A stretch of 64,000 nt of DNA from JBBREP01 sp036501845. GTDB taxonomy: Bacteria; Actinomycetota; Acidimicrobiia; IMCC26256; PALSA-610. The notes beneath the pieces were generated by a model. The model made no database searches and was not told the DNA's origin. It saw only the letters and a program-made list of their open reading frames with translations. Position numbers and translations under genes: made by a program. The DNA lies in the NCBI GenBank assembly GCA_036501845.1, contig DASXZO010000098.1, forward strand, positions 1-64,000, in the 5' to 3' direction. Within the stretch, counting starts at the first letter, position 1. Each line of letters opens with the position of its first letter. Shown here one piece after another: positions 42,682 through 50,566 of this stretch.

Positions 42682-43671
42682 GTGTCGCGGATCGGATCAC
42701 GGATTGGCGCGGGTGGGGCGGCGCTCGTGCTGGCAGCCACCTGCGCCGCAGTGGCGTCGACGGGGTCCGCAGCCGCGGCATCTCCGGCTGCGACGACTGC
42801 GACGCGGCACGCCACGCCCGCGACGAGCTCCTTGTTCACCGTGGGATCGCGACTGTCGATCTTCGGGCACTACCTCGCCATCCCAGGCGACTTCAACGGC
42901 GACGGCAAGAGCGACATCCTCTGGTACACGGCCGGCCCCAAGCCCGACTCGCTCTGGTACTCGGCCGGCAGCGGGTTCACGGCCGGGCCGAGCGTGTCGA
43001 TCAGCGGCACGTACAAGCCGGCCGTCGGTGACTTCAACGGCGACGGCAAGGCCGACATCTTCTGGTACGCGCAGGCGCCGGCGAAGTCGGTGATCTGGTA
43101 CGGCGCGGCTTCCGGTTTCACGGTCGGACCGGCGTTCTCGATCGTCGGCAACTACAAGCGCGTCGTCGGCGACTGGAACGGCGACGGCCTCGACGACATC
43201 ATCTGGGTGAACCCTGCCACCGGTGCGCCGCAGAGCGTCTGGTACGGCGCGGCCGTGGGCTTCACCAAGTCGTCGGTCGAGATCGGTGGTCCGCGCGGTA
43301 TGCCGCTCCTCGGCGACTTCAACGGCGACGGCCATGACGACGCGTTCTTCTACCAAGCGGGGAACGGCGTCGAGACGCTCTGGCTCGGCAGCGGCACCGC
43401 GCCCGTGGTGGCCAATGCGCCGAACGTCTCTGGCACGTACTCGCCGGTCACGGGTGACTTCAACGGTGACGACGCCACCGACATCTTCTGGTACGTACCG
43501 GGCACGGATCCGGTGTCGCTCGGCTCGTCGACCGGTCTGCGCAACGGACCCGCGCAGACGATCCACGGGCTCTACAAGCCGTTCGTGGGCGACTTCAACG
43601 GTGACGGCCACGCCGACATCTTCTGGTTCCGGCCCGGCAGCAACACCAGCAGCATCTGGTTCGGCGCCTGA
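42682..43671 (+). CDS. Secreted FG-GAP/VCBS beta-propeller protein
   Basis: 329 residues from GTG 42682, with GAGGAGG nine bases upstream. Signal peptide (GAGGAALVLAATCAAVASTG). The mature protein consists of six tandem FG-GAP repeats: DFNGDGKSDILWY, DFNGDGKADIFWY, DWNGDGLDDIIWV, DFNGDGHDDAFFY, DFNGDDATDIFWY and DFNGDGHADIFWF. These bind calcium and form propeller blades, as in integrin alpha chains and bacterial adhesins. It is nearly the C-terminal domain of the divergent giant protein, so duplication is likely. Confidence 0.88.
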   Translation: MSRIGSRIGAGGAALVLAATCAAVASTGSAAAASPAATTATRHATPATSSLFTVGSRLSIFGHYLAIPGDFNGDGKSDILWYTAGPKPDSLWYSAGSGFTAGPSVSISGTYKPAVGDFNGDGKADIFWYAQAPAKSVIWYGAASGFTVGPAFSIVGNYKRVVGDWNGDGLDDIIWVNPATGAPQSVWYGAAVGFTKSSVEIGGPRGMPLLGDFNGDGHDDAFFYQAGNGVETLWLGSGTAPVVANAPNVSGTYSPVTGDFNGDDATDIFWYVPGTDPVSLGSSTGLRNGPAQTIHGLYKPFVGDFNGDGHADIFWFRPGSNTSSIWFGA

Positions 43672-43699
43672 GCCGCATTTGCCGAGGGGTGGGTGGTGG

Positions 43700-44347
43700 T
43701 TAGGCGTCTTCGCGCAGGAGTTCGACCGCGCGGCTGCGGTCGGGTACCTCGAGCTTGCGCAGGATCGCGGCGATGTGGCTGCGCACCGTCACCTGAGCCA
43801 CGAACATGCGGTTCGCGATCTCGCGCGTCGACAGACCCTCGTCGAGGAGCTCCAACACCTCACGCTCGCGGTCACTGAGCTCAGCGATCTTCGGCCGGCG
43901 CGCGAGCAGTTTGGCGTCGCGGTCGCGGCGGCCGAACTCCACGATCAAACGGCGCACCATGCTCGCCGGCAGCGCGGTCTCGCCCGCGAGCACACGGTTC
44001 AGCGACTCGACGAGCTCCGCTGACGACACGCCCTTCACGAGGTAGCCCAGCGCGCCGGCGCCGATCGCGGCGAAGAGGTCGTCGTCGTCGCTCGACACGG
44101 TGAGCATCACCACTGCCGTCTCCGGACGCTGGCGCACGATCTCGCGTGCCGCGCGAATGCCGCTGCCAGGCATGCGCACGTCGAGCACGGCGAGCGCGGC
44201 ATCGTGCTCGACGACGGCTTCGACGGCGGACGGCGCGTCGCGCACAGTGGCGCGCACATCGAAACCGGCATCGGTGAGCGCGCGTGCAACGAGCTCGCGT
44301 GTGGGCGGGTGGTCGTCGGCAACGACGACGGATGAACCATTCACCAT
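43700..44347 (-). CDS. NarL/LuxR-type response regulator
   Basis: 215 residues. Receiver: DDH at 11-13, Asp56 in LAVLDVRMP, and Lys in GYLVKGVSS. LuxR-type helix-turn-helix at about 150-210 (LSDREREVLELLDEGLSTRE, IANRMFVAQVTVRSH). ATG 44347 overlaps the kinase stop by seven bases. It is encoded in one operon with the kinase and probably controls nearby secreted genes. Confidence 0.93.
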   Translation of the reverse strand: MVNGSSVVVADDHPPTRELVARALTDAGFDVRATVRDAPSAVEAVVEHDAALAVLDVRMPGSGIRAAREIVRQRPETAVVMLTVSSDDDDLFAAIGAGALGYLVKGVSSAELVESLNRVLAGETALPASMVRRLIVEFGRRDRDAKLLARRPKIAELSDREREVLELLDEGLSTREIANRMFVAQVTVRSHIAAILRKLEVPDRSRAVELLREDA

Positions 44348-45885
44348 CGAACCTCTACGTCTGTTCCGCGGCCCGGCGTGGAGCGGATCACCACGCCGCC
44401 ACCGATCTTTTCTGCTCGCTCGGCCATTGATTGCAGGCCGTACGAACCGTTGCGCTTCGTGCCGTCCACCACGAACCCGGCGCCGTCGTCGCGTACGACG
44501 AGACGGTCGCCATCCGACTCCTTCGACACCACGACGTGCACCCATCGCGCGCCGCCGTGACGGCACGCGTTCGTCGTGGCCTCGCGCGCGATGCGCACGA
44601 GGTCCTCCATCACCGCCGGCGACACGCGGAATCCGGAATCCACGTCGAGGCGCAGCTCGCTCCCGAACTGGTCGGTGACGGTTTCCAGCGTGCGGCGCAG
44701 CACCGACTCGAGGTCGCGATTGGTGTTCGCGGTGAGGGCCGCGATCGCCCGGCGCGACTCGTAGAGCGCGCGTTCGGCCGACGACGACACGAGTTGGGTG
44801 CGGCCGTTCGTTCCCCACGCGACTGCCTCCGACGCGCCCCAGGAACGCGTCTCGGACACGATGAACGCGAGCTCCTGGGCCAGGCCGTCGTGCAAGTCGC
44901 GCGCGACGCGGCGCCGTTCCTGTTCGACCGCGAGCGCGGCGCGTTCTTGCCAGTACGACGAGATCTCACCCATCGCACCCACGAGCCACGCGGCGTAGGC
45001 CGCGAGCCTGATCACGTCACCGGTGTAGAGCCAGCGGCTGAACTCCGACAGGAACAACGCAAAGTTCACTTGCGCGATCGACGCCAGTCCGGCGCCGAGC
45101 GCCAGCCACCACGCGAACGGCTCGCGCCGGCGCGCTCGCGCCGCGAAGCCGATGCACGCAATGGCGAAGAGCGCGGCAAGCACGATCTGCACCACCGACA
45201 CACTGCGCTCGAAGTCGAGACGCGGATTCGTACTGCTGAGGGAGAAGGCCGGAGTGTTGTCGGCGGGAAGCGGCACCAGAGGACCGAGCACACCGAACAC
45301 GACCACCACGGCTGCGCCGCCGATCCAGAAGCCTCGGAGCTGGGCCGCCGTCGCGTCGACCGCACCGGGCCACGTGGCCGCGGCCGCGAGTGCCGCACCG
45401 GCGACGAGCTGGGCGCCGATCGGCAGCCACGTGGCGAAGCTCGGGCCCGTGGTGCCGTGGATGAACAGGTGCGGCAACGCAAGGATCAGCGCGTCGGACG
45501 CCGCGAGCAGGAACATGCCGGAGGCCACGAGCGCGCGGTCGCCACCGTGGCTCATCCGGTAGCGACCCACCACGAGGTAGCCCACCAGCGTCGCGATCAG
45601 CGTGGCTGCGGTCTCGAGCGAGATCTTGAGGGTCGGCGCCGTATACGCGACGCGGAACCCGGGCACGAGCGCGACCACGGCAGTGGCCGCCACGGCCACC
45701 CCCAGCACGGACCAGAGCATCCGTGTCTCGAGTCGTTGCGACATCTGCTGCAACATCTCGTGCGGAATCTCGCGCTTCTCGTCGGCACCGGCCGAGTGCC
45801 GGCCCACCGGCGCCCAGTCTCGCGTGGCGAGCGCGGCCTGTCCGGGCGGGCCGTCGCGGGTGGCCAGCGCGGCGATGACACCCAT
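44341..45885 (-). CDS. Membrane sensor histidine kinase, HisKA_3 type
   Basis: 514 residues from ATG 45885; longer upstream codons are possible. Roughly seven to eight hydrophobic segments (residues 58-305) form the sensor. HisKA_3 contains the phosphorylated His332 in RRVARDLHDGLAQELAF. The ATP-binding N box is EATTNACRHGGA and the G region is DDGAGF...GSYGLQSMAERA. It phosphorylates the response regulator encoded just downstream. The membrane module has no periplasmic domain, so it likely senses a membrane or intramembrane cue. Confidence 0.9.
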   Translation of the reverse strand: MGVIAALATRDGPPGQAALATRDWAPVGRHSAGADEKREIPHEMLQQMSQRLETRMLWSVLGVAVAATAVVALVPGFRVAYTAPTLKISLETAATLIATLVGYLVVGRYRMSHGGDRALVASGMFLLAASDALILALPHLFIHGTTGPSFATWLPIGAQLVAGAALAAAATWPGAVDATAAQLRGFWIGGAAVVVVFGVLGPLVPLPADNTPAFSLSSTNPRLDFERSVSVVQIVLAALFAIACIGFAARARRREPFAWWLALGAGLASIAQVNFALFLSEFSRWLYTGDVIRLAAYAAWLVGAMGEISSYWQERAALAVEQERRRVARDLHDGLAQELAFIVSETRSWGASEAVAWGTNGRTQLVSSSAERALYESRRAIAALTANTNRDLESVLRRTLETVTDQFGSELRLDVDSGFRVSPAVMEDLVRIAREATTNACRHGGARWVHVVVSKESDGDRLVVRDDGAGFVVDGTKRNGSYGLQSMAERAEKIGGGVVIRSTPGRGTDVEVRW

Positions 45886-45887
45886 TT

Positions 45888-45998
45888 GAGCGTTTGTTGT
45901 CCGTACGGGGAACGCCTCGGCATCGAATACCCGAGGCGAGGCGGAGAGGCCGTCTCGTGTGCTTGCCGCCCGTGCGCGGCTGGACAGGAGGTCCATCT
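45888..45998 (+). promoter_or_regulatory. Structured leader before the secreted protein gene
   Basis: Intergenic between the kinase and the secreted protein gene. A hairpin GCCTCGG...CCGAGGC (45914-45937) and a possible outer pairing TGTCC (45898) with GGACA (45982) lie just before the AGGAGGT ribosome site. It may be a regulatory leader and must also contain the kinase promoter. Confidence 0.3.
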
Positions 45999-46685
45999 GT
46001 GAGATTCACCCGTACTGCACGCCGTATTGCCGGCGTGAGCGTCGCTGCGGTCGCCATCACGGGGCTCGGCGTCGGTGTCGCTCTGGCCAGCATGCCGGTC
46101 GACAGCAACGCCCGTGCCACTGGTCGGGGTGTGAACGAGTTCGCGATGACGGGTGCGTACTTCAACGGCCACACCACGAACTTCACCTACACCCGTGGCT
46201 TTTGGTGCGACACGAGCGTGAAGTCGACGGCGTCGAGCGGTTGTGAAGCCGGCGCCAACTACAACAAGGCACCGTCGTCGCAGCACGACCCGCTGTACAT
46301 CACGGTGCCGCTCGGATTCAGCGTGCCCATGAACATGGAACAGTGCCCGCAGGGACTGATCTGTGTGGACCACCCCGGCACGATCGACCTGACCCGGCTC
46401 GAGCCTGCGCTCAAGCCGCTGTACCCGAAGCTCACCGACGCGCAGCTCACCGCGGCGTTGAAGGACTACGAGGTGCCCGGGCACAGCCACTTCATCACCG
46501 ACGCCAACAACGACAAGCCCGAGTTCTGGGACGTGAAGGTGATCGGCGTGGAGAGCCCGAAGGTCTACGCCGACATCAACGCGCACAAGTCGTACGCGTA
46601 CATCCAGCAGTTGCTGAACCAGCACAACAAGGCAGTGGTCGGACCCATCGACACGAACCTGTTCTTGTACTTCGGCGTCAACTGA
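45999..46685 (+). CDS. Secreted protein of unknown function
   Basis: 228 residues from GTG 45999 with AGGAGGT eight bases upstream. The Sec signal is RIAGVSVAAVAITGLGVGVA. The mature part has conserved-looking segments such as EFAMTGAYFNGHTTNFTYTR, VPLGFSVPMNMEQCPQG and VPGHSHFITDANNDKPEFWD. There are four Cys residues, possibly two disulfides. No family is recognised with confidence. The gene ends before a strong hairpin and is divergent from the kinase operon, so the response regulator could control it. Confidence 0.7.
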   Translation: MRFTRTARRIAGVSVAAVAITGLGVGVALASMPVDSNARATGRGVNEFAMTGAYFNGHTTNFTYTRGFWCDTSVKSTASSGCEAGANYNKAPSSQHDPLYITVPLGFSVPMNMEQCPQGLICVDHPGTIDLTRLEPALKPLYPKLTDAQLTAALKDYEVPGHSHFITDANNDKPEFWDVKVIGVESPKVYADINAHKSYAYIQQLLNQHNKAVVGPIDTNLFLYFGVN

Positions 46686-46706
46686 GTTTCATTCGGGCCG
46701 GCAGAG

Positions 46707-46737
46707 CGGCGCGGGGTGCGGAGTGCACCCCGCGCCG
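46707..46737 (+). terminator. Intrinsic terminator-like hairpin
   Basis: A perfect 13-bp stem, CGGCGCGGGGTGC with its complement, closes a 5-base loop and is followed by TCTTTGTGT. It lies 22 bases after the secreted protein gene. Confidence 0.8.
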
Positions 46738-46754
46738 TCTTTGTGTGCCTCGCG

Positions 46755-46760
46755 TAATGT
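46755..46760 (+). promoter_or_regulatory. -10 box before MaoC gene
   Basis: TAATGT ends seven bases before ATG 46768 and matches TAnnnT. Confidence 0.45.
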
Positions 46761-46767
46761 GCCTGGC

Positions 46768-47250
46768 ATGAGTGAAGCGGCTTCGAAGGCGTTCGAGTTG
46801 TTCCAGGCCGACGTCGGCAACGACGAGGGCACGGGCGAGTGGTTCCAGGTCACCCAGCAACAGATCGACCAGTTCGCCGACGTCACGCTCGACCACCAGT
46901 TCATCCACGTGGATCCCGAGCGAGCGAAGGCCACGCCGTTCGGCACCACGATCGCCCACGGCATGCTCACGCTGTCGATGCTCACGCACCTCGCCGCCGG
47001 TGCGAGCAGCGCGCCGCCCGACCCCGCCAAGTACGCGGGCGTGCTCATGGGCATCAACTACGGCTTCAACAAGGTGCGCTTCGTGAACCCCGTCAAGGTC
47101 GGATCGCGCATCCGTGCTCGTGCGGTCACCACGAACGTCGAGTTGAAGGGCAACGCGATCGACGTCACCCGCAACTTCACCGTCGAGATCGACGGCGAGG
47201 AGAAGCCGGCCCTCGTGGCCGAGTGGGTGACGCGGACCGTGTACGCCTGA
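46768..47250 (+). CDS. MaoC-type (R)-specific enoyl-CoA hydratase
   Basis: 160 residues with the hot-dog fold. FADVTLDHQFIHVDPERAKA contains the catalytic Asp and His, and FGTTIAHGMLTLSMLTHL the following helix. It hydrates enoyl-CoA to (R)-3-hydroxyacyl-CoA or supports related acyl-CoA chemistry. ATG 46768 is selected because of the upstream TAATGT. The amidohydrolase gene follows after seven bases. Confidence 0.88.
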   Translation: MSEAASKAFELFQADVGNDEGTGEWFQVTQQQIDQFADVTLDHQFIHVDPERAKATPFGTTIAHGMLTLSMLTHLAAGASSAPPDPAKYAGVLMGINYGFNKVRFVNPVKVGSRIRARAVTTNVELKGNAIDVTRNFTVEIDGEEKPALVAEWVTRTVYA

Positions 47251-47257
47251 CGCCGGC

Positions 47258-48697
47258 GTGGTGCTGTCGGCGCGCGACATCCGCGCGCGTCTCGATCATC
47301 CCGTTATCGACGCCGACGGCCATTGCATCGAGTTCGTGCCGCTGGTGCGCGACCTCATGGTGGAGGACGCCGGTGAACGCGTCGCGCGGCGTTTCGATGC
47401 CGTGCTCGCAGGGTCGGCCGCGGTGCGTCCGATCGACGACGAATCGCGCCGAGCGGTGGGCTACAGCCGCACGGGCTGGTGGGCGTTGCCGGCGGCCAAC
47501 ACGCTCGATCGTGCCACCGCGATGCTGCCGAGGCTGCTCCACGACCGCCTCGACGACATCGGCATCGATCTCGCGTTCCTCTATCCCACGCTCGGGCTCG
47601 TGCCGATGGCGCTCGACGACGACGAGGTGCGGTGCGCGCTGGCGCGGGCGTGTAACCGTTACTACGCCGAGTGCTATGGGCCATCGGGTGATCGTCTTCG
47701 ACCCGTCGCGATCATCCCCACCTACACACCCGCCGAGGCGATCGCCGAGCTCGAGTTCGCGCACGGCGTGCTCGGTATGCGCGCCTTCCTGTTCGGCGGC
47801 CTGGTGCTGCGGCCCACGCCGGGTGCCGAAAGTCTGCGCGCGGCGCGCTGGGTTGACGGCCTCGGCCTCGACAGCGTGCACGACTACTCGCCGCTGTGGC
47901 AGCGATGCGTCGACCTCGGCGTGACGCCGACGTTCCACTCCACCGGCATCGGCTTCGGCAGCCGCACGTCGCCGCGCAACTACGTTGCGAACCACATCGG
48001 CAACTTCGCGGCCGGCAACGAGGCGATCGCGCGCTCGCTGTTGTTCGGCGGCATGCCGATGCAGTTCCCGACGCTGCGCGCCGCGTTCCTGGAAGGCGGG
48101 GTGTCGTGGGCCGCGCAGCTGTACGCCGACCTGTGCTCGCATTTCGCCAAGCGCAACCGCGATTCCCTCGCGCACTACGACGCGCGCCGCCTCGATCGCG
48201 CCGCGTTGTCGCGACTCGTACGCGAACACGGCGAGCCCGCAGTGATCGCGCGCGCCGACCGTGTGGACGAAGGCTTGTCGTTCCTGTCCGACCCCGACGA
48301 ACCCGACGAGAACCTCGACGAGTGGGCCTCGTCCGGCATTGCGTCCACCGACGATCTCGCCCGAGTGTTCGCCGACCAGTGGTTCTTCGGTTGTGAGGCC
48401 GACGACCCGATGAACGCCCTTGCGTTCGACCGCCACGCCCATCCTGGCGGGATCTCGTTCCGAGCCATGTTCGCGTCCGACATCGGGCATTGGGATGTTC
48501 CCGACTTCCTCGGCGTGCTGCCCGAGGCCTGGGAGCTGGTCGACGACGGCCGGATCGACGAGGAGCAGTTCCGGGCCTTCACGTGCGACAACGTGATCGC
48601 GCTCCTCGGTCGAGAAGCATTCGCCGGGACCGTGGTGGAGGCGTACGCGCACCAGGGAGACAAGTCACCCGGCGCGGCGACCGAGACTGGCGGATGA
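47258..48697 (+). CDS. Amidohydrolase-family enzyme, ACMSD-like
   Basis: 479 residues. PVIDADGHCIEFVPLV has an HxE-like metal motif seen in the ACMSD/decarboxylase branch of amidohydrolases. FHSTGIGFGSR supplies a barrel His, and FASDIGHWDVPD the terminal Asp/His. Members hydrolyse or decarboxylate aromatic and other acids using a metal ion. GTG start seven bases after the MaoC stop suggests joint transcription. Confidence 0.8.
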   Translation: MVLSARDIRARLDHPVIDADGHCIEFVPLVRDLMVEDAGERVARRFDAVLAGSAAVRPIDDESRRAVGYSRTGWWALPAANTLDRATAMLPRLLHDRLDDIGIDLAFLYPTLGLVPMALDDDEVRCALARACNRYYAECYGPSGDRLRPVAIIPTYTPAEAIAELEFAHGVLGMRAFLFGGLVLRPTPGAESLRAARWVDGLGLDSVHDYSPLWQRCVDLGVTPTFHSTGIGFGSRTSPRNYVANHIGNFAAGNEAIARSLLFGGMPMQFPTLRAAFLEGGVSWAAQLYADLCSHFAKRNRDSLAHYDARRLDRAALSRLVREHGEPAVIARADRVDEGLSFLSDPDEPDENLDEWASSGIASTDDLARVFADQWFFGCEADDPMNALAFDRHAHPGGISFRAMFASDIGHWDVPDFLGVLPEAWELVDDGRIDEEQFRAFTCDNVIALLGREAFAGTVVEAYAHQGDKSPGAATETGG

Positions 48698-48791
48698 GCC
48701 GGTCAGCGGCGCCGGGCGACGTCGTCTCCCTGGCGCGGAACAAGATTGTTGGCACAGCGCGCTGTCGTCGCGCCTTCGTGGCCCTCACACG

Positions 48792-49412
48792 TCAGTAGCC
48801 GTAGCCGCCGCCCGAGCTGCTGGCTGTGGTCGGTGTCGCCGGCGCGGGTGCCGGAGCCGGTGTGCTGGCAGCGCCCGACGCGCTCGTCGTCACGATGTGC
48901 CAGGTGCCGCCGAAGCTCGTGAGACCGTCGCCGTTGGCGTCGCCGGCCGCGGTGTCACCAGCGAAGCGGTAGAGCGGCAGTCCCTTGTCGGTCACCTGGG
49001 TGCCGTTGGCGTCCTTGGCCGTCGCGATGCCGGTCACGCCTGAGCCGCTCACGGTCGCTGCCGTCGTGGTGAGTGGCGGCCATGCCGACGCGCACGCACC
49101 GGTGCATGCGACGGCCTTGCCGTTGTTCGTGAGCGTGTAGAGCGTCATGCCCTGGGTGTCCACGAGCGCGTTGCCCTTCTTGGTCATGGCGATCTTGGCC
49201 ACGGCCTGACCGCTGCCACTGCTCGACGTACCGCCGCTCGATGCTGCGGTGCTGTTGCTGTTCGACGCCGGATTCGTCGACGCCTTGGTCGCCGACGAAC
49301 CGCACGCGGCAACGAGCAGCGCGCCGGCCGCGACGACGACGAGCACGCGCGTGCGGCGCAGCCGCGTACTGGTGTGGGGTTCGTGCTCGCGCACTGTGGT
49401 CGGTTCGATCAT
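48792..49412 (-). CDS. Lipoprotein with Secreted_repeat (YxWxxD-like) domains
   Basis: 206 residues. Lipoprotein signal with LLVAAC. The mature part is a Ser/Thr-rich linker, then two repeats with DTQGMTLYTLTNNGKAVACT and DKGLPLYRFAGDTAAGDAN, as in COG4315-type lipoproteins. The function of these secreted repeats is unknown; they may bind surface polymers or ligands. The tail is Pro/Ala- and Ser/Gly-rich. ATG 49412 follows AGGTG. It lies convergent with the amidohydrolase. Confidence 0.75.
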   Translation of the reverse strand: MIEPTTVREHEPHTSTRLRRTRVLVVVAAGALLVAACGSSATKASTNPASNSNSTAASSGGTSSSGSGQAVAKIAMTKKGNALVDTQGMTLYTLTNNGKAVACTGACASAWPPLTTTAATVSGSGVTGIATAKDANGTQVTDKGLPLYRFAGDTAAGDANGDGLTSFGGTWHIVTTSASGAASTPAPAPAPATPTTASSSGGGYGY

Positions 49413-49436
49413 GATGGCACCTGCATTCGCTCATGG

Positions 49437-49464
49437 ACGATCGTGACCACCCATTCGATCGTCG
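49437..49464. promoter_or_regulatory. 8-bp inverted repeat upstream of lipoprotein
   Basis: GACGATCG and CGATCGTC are separated by 12 bases, 25-52 bases upstream of the lipoprotein start. It may be an operator or a leader hairpin. Confidence 0.4.
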
Positions 49465-49540
49465 CGGTTTCTCACTGTTTCTCGAATGGATACGGGGGCC
49501 GTGCACCCACGGTTCAGTGCGGCCGGCCCGCGCCCCGTCG

Positions 49541-50452
49541 TTACTGAGAGGTGAGTGAGGAGAGCGTGCCGATCGCGATGCGTGGCGACTGCGAAGGGTC
49601 GAGCCATCGCAACACGTCGAGCAGGTCGCCTTCCGGAAGGGACACGCATCCAGAAGTGGGACTGCCGTGCGTCACGTGCAAGAAGATTCCGCTGCCGAGT
49701 CCTGGCGTGCGCGCGTCGTTGTATCCGATCACGGCGCCGTAGAGATACGACGGCGTGGCATCCATCGGCTCGGGATCGGTTCCAGCCGACGTGGTCGTGT
49801 CGTCGACCCACTCGTTGTAGTTGGGGCTCGACGAGTCGTCGTCCCATACGAAGTTCGATCCCGTGGTGTGGCGGTACTCGTAACGCACGCCCGGGTTGGC
49901 GTCGACGCCGAACATGAAGTCGAAGCCGAACACGCCGCTCGGTGTGCGGCCGTCGCCTTCGCGTTTCGCGCCGACCGGGGCCACACCGTCGCGTCCGATG
50001 TACGACGACCACGGACCGAACACCTGCGTCCAGCCGTTGGCGCCGCGCTGGTACGCGGTGATCGTTGCAATGCTCGAGCCGTAGCCATCGGTTGCGACGG
50101 CGATCACCTGCCCGGCGCCGCCGATGCCCGAGAGGCGGTTCACGAGCAACGGTGGCGCCGCGGTCGCGGGAGCAGTCGTGATCACAGCGTGCGCCTGTGT
50201 GCTCGGCGTGGTGGCGTGCGGTGGCGGCGTCGTCGATGTGGCCGCGCTTGTCGTGATGGTCGTGCGCGGCGCCGAGTTGCTCGGGGTCGTGGCGGCGTGC
50301 GGACCGGCGATCACGACGTGGGGCGCGGCATGCGGTGCCGCGGCGCGGCGCGACGACTGCGCGCCACCGTTGACTGCGACCTCAACGACACTTGCGGCGA
50401 CCAAGGCGCCGAAGGCCAACGCAGTGACGCCCCGAACGTGCACGTGGGTCAT
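49541..50452 (-). CDS. L,D-transpeptidase, YkuD type
   Basis: 303 residues with an N-terminal membrane segment or signal (VTALAFGALVAASVVEVAV) and a long Pro/Thr/Ala-rich linker. The catalytic domain contains FLHVTHGSPTSGCVSLP, the H...SxGC active site with Cys nucleophile. It would make 3-3 peptidoglycan cross-links or attach proteins to the wall, on the outer face of the membrane. It is divergent from the protease gene. Confidence 0.85.
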   Translation of the reverse strand: MTHVHVRGVTALAFGALVAASVVEVAVNGGAQSSRRAAAPHAAPHVVIAGPHAATTPSNSAPRTTITTSAATSTTPPPHATTPSTQAHAVITTAPATAAPPLLVNRLSGIGGAGQVIAVATDGYGSSIATITAYQRGANGWTQVFGPWSSYIGRDGVAPVGAKREGDGRTPSGVFGFDFMFGVDANPGVRYEYRHTTGSNFVWDDDSSSPNYNEWVDDTTTSAGTDPEPMDATPSYLYGAVIGYNDARTPGLGSGIFLHVTHGSPTSGCVSLPEGDLLDVLRWLDPSQSPRIAIGTLSSLTSQ

Positions 50453-50500
50453 CGTACGAAAAGCAACTGGTGCTCAACGCTGCACGCGGCCAACTGGCCA

Positions 50501-50529
50501 TTGTTCGTGAACGTCGTCGTGGCTACTGT
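50501..50529 (+). promoter_or_regulatory. Promoter of the S53 protease gene
   Basis: TTGTTC (50501-50506) and TACTGT (50524-50529) are separated by 17 bases, and the AGGAGGG site follows. Confidence 0.6.
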
Positions 50530-50566
50530 CGCTCGCACTCACGTTGCCAATCAGGAGGGCGCGCGC

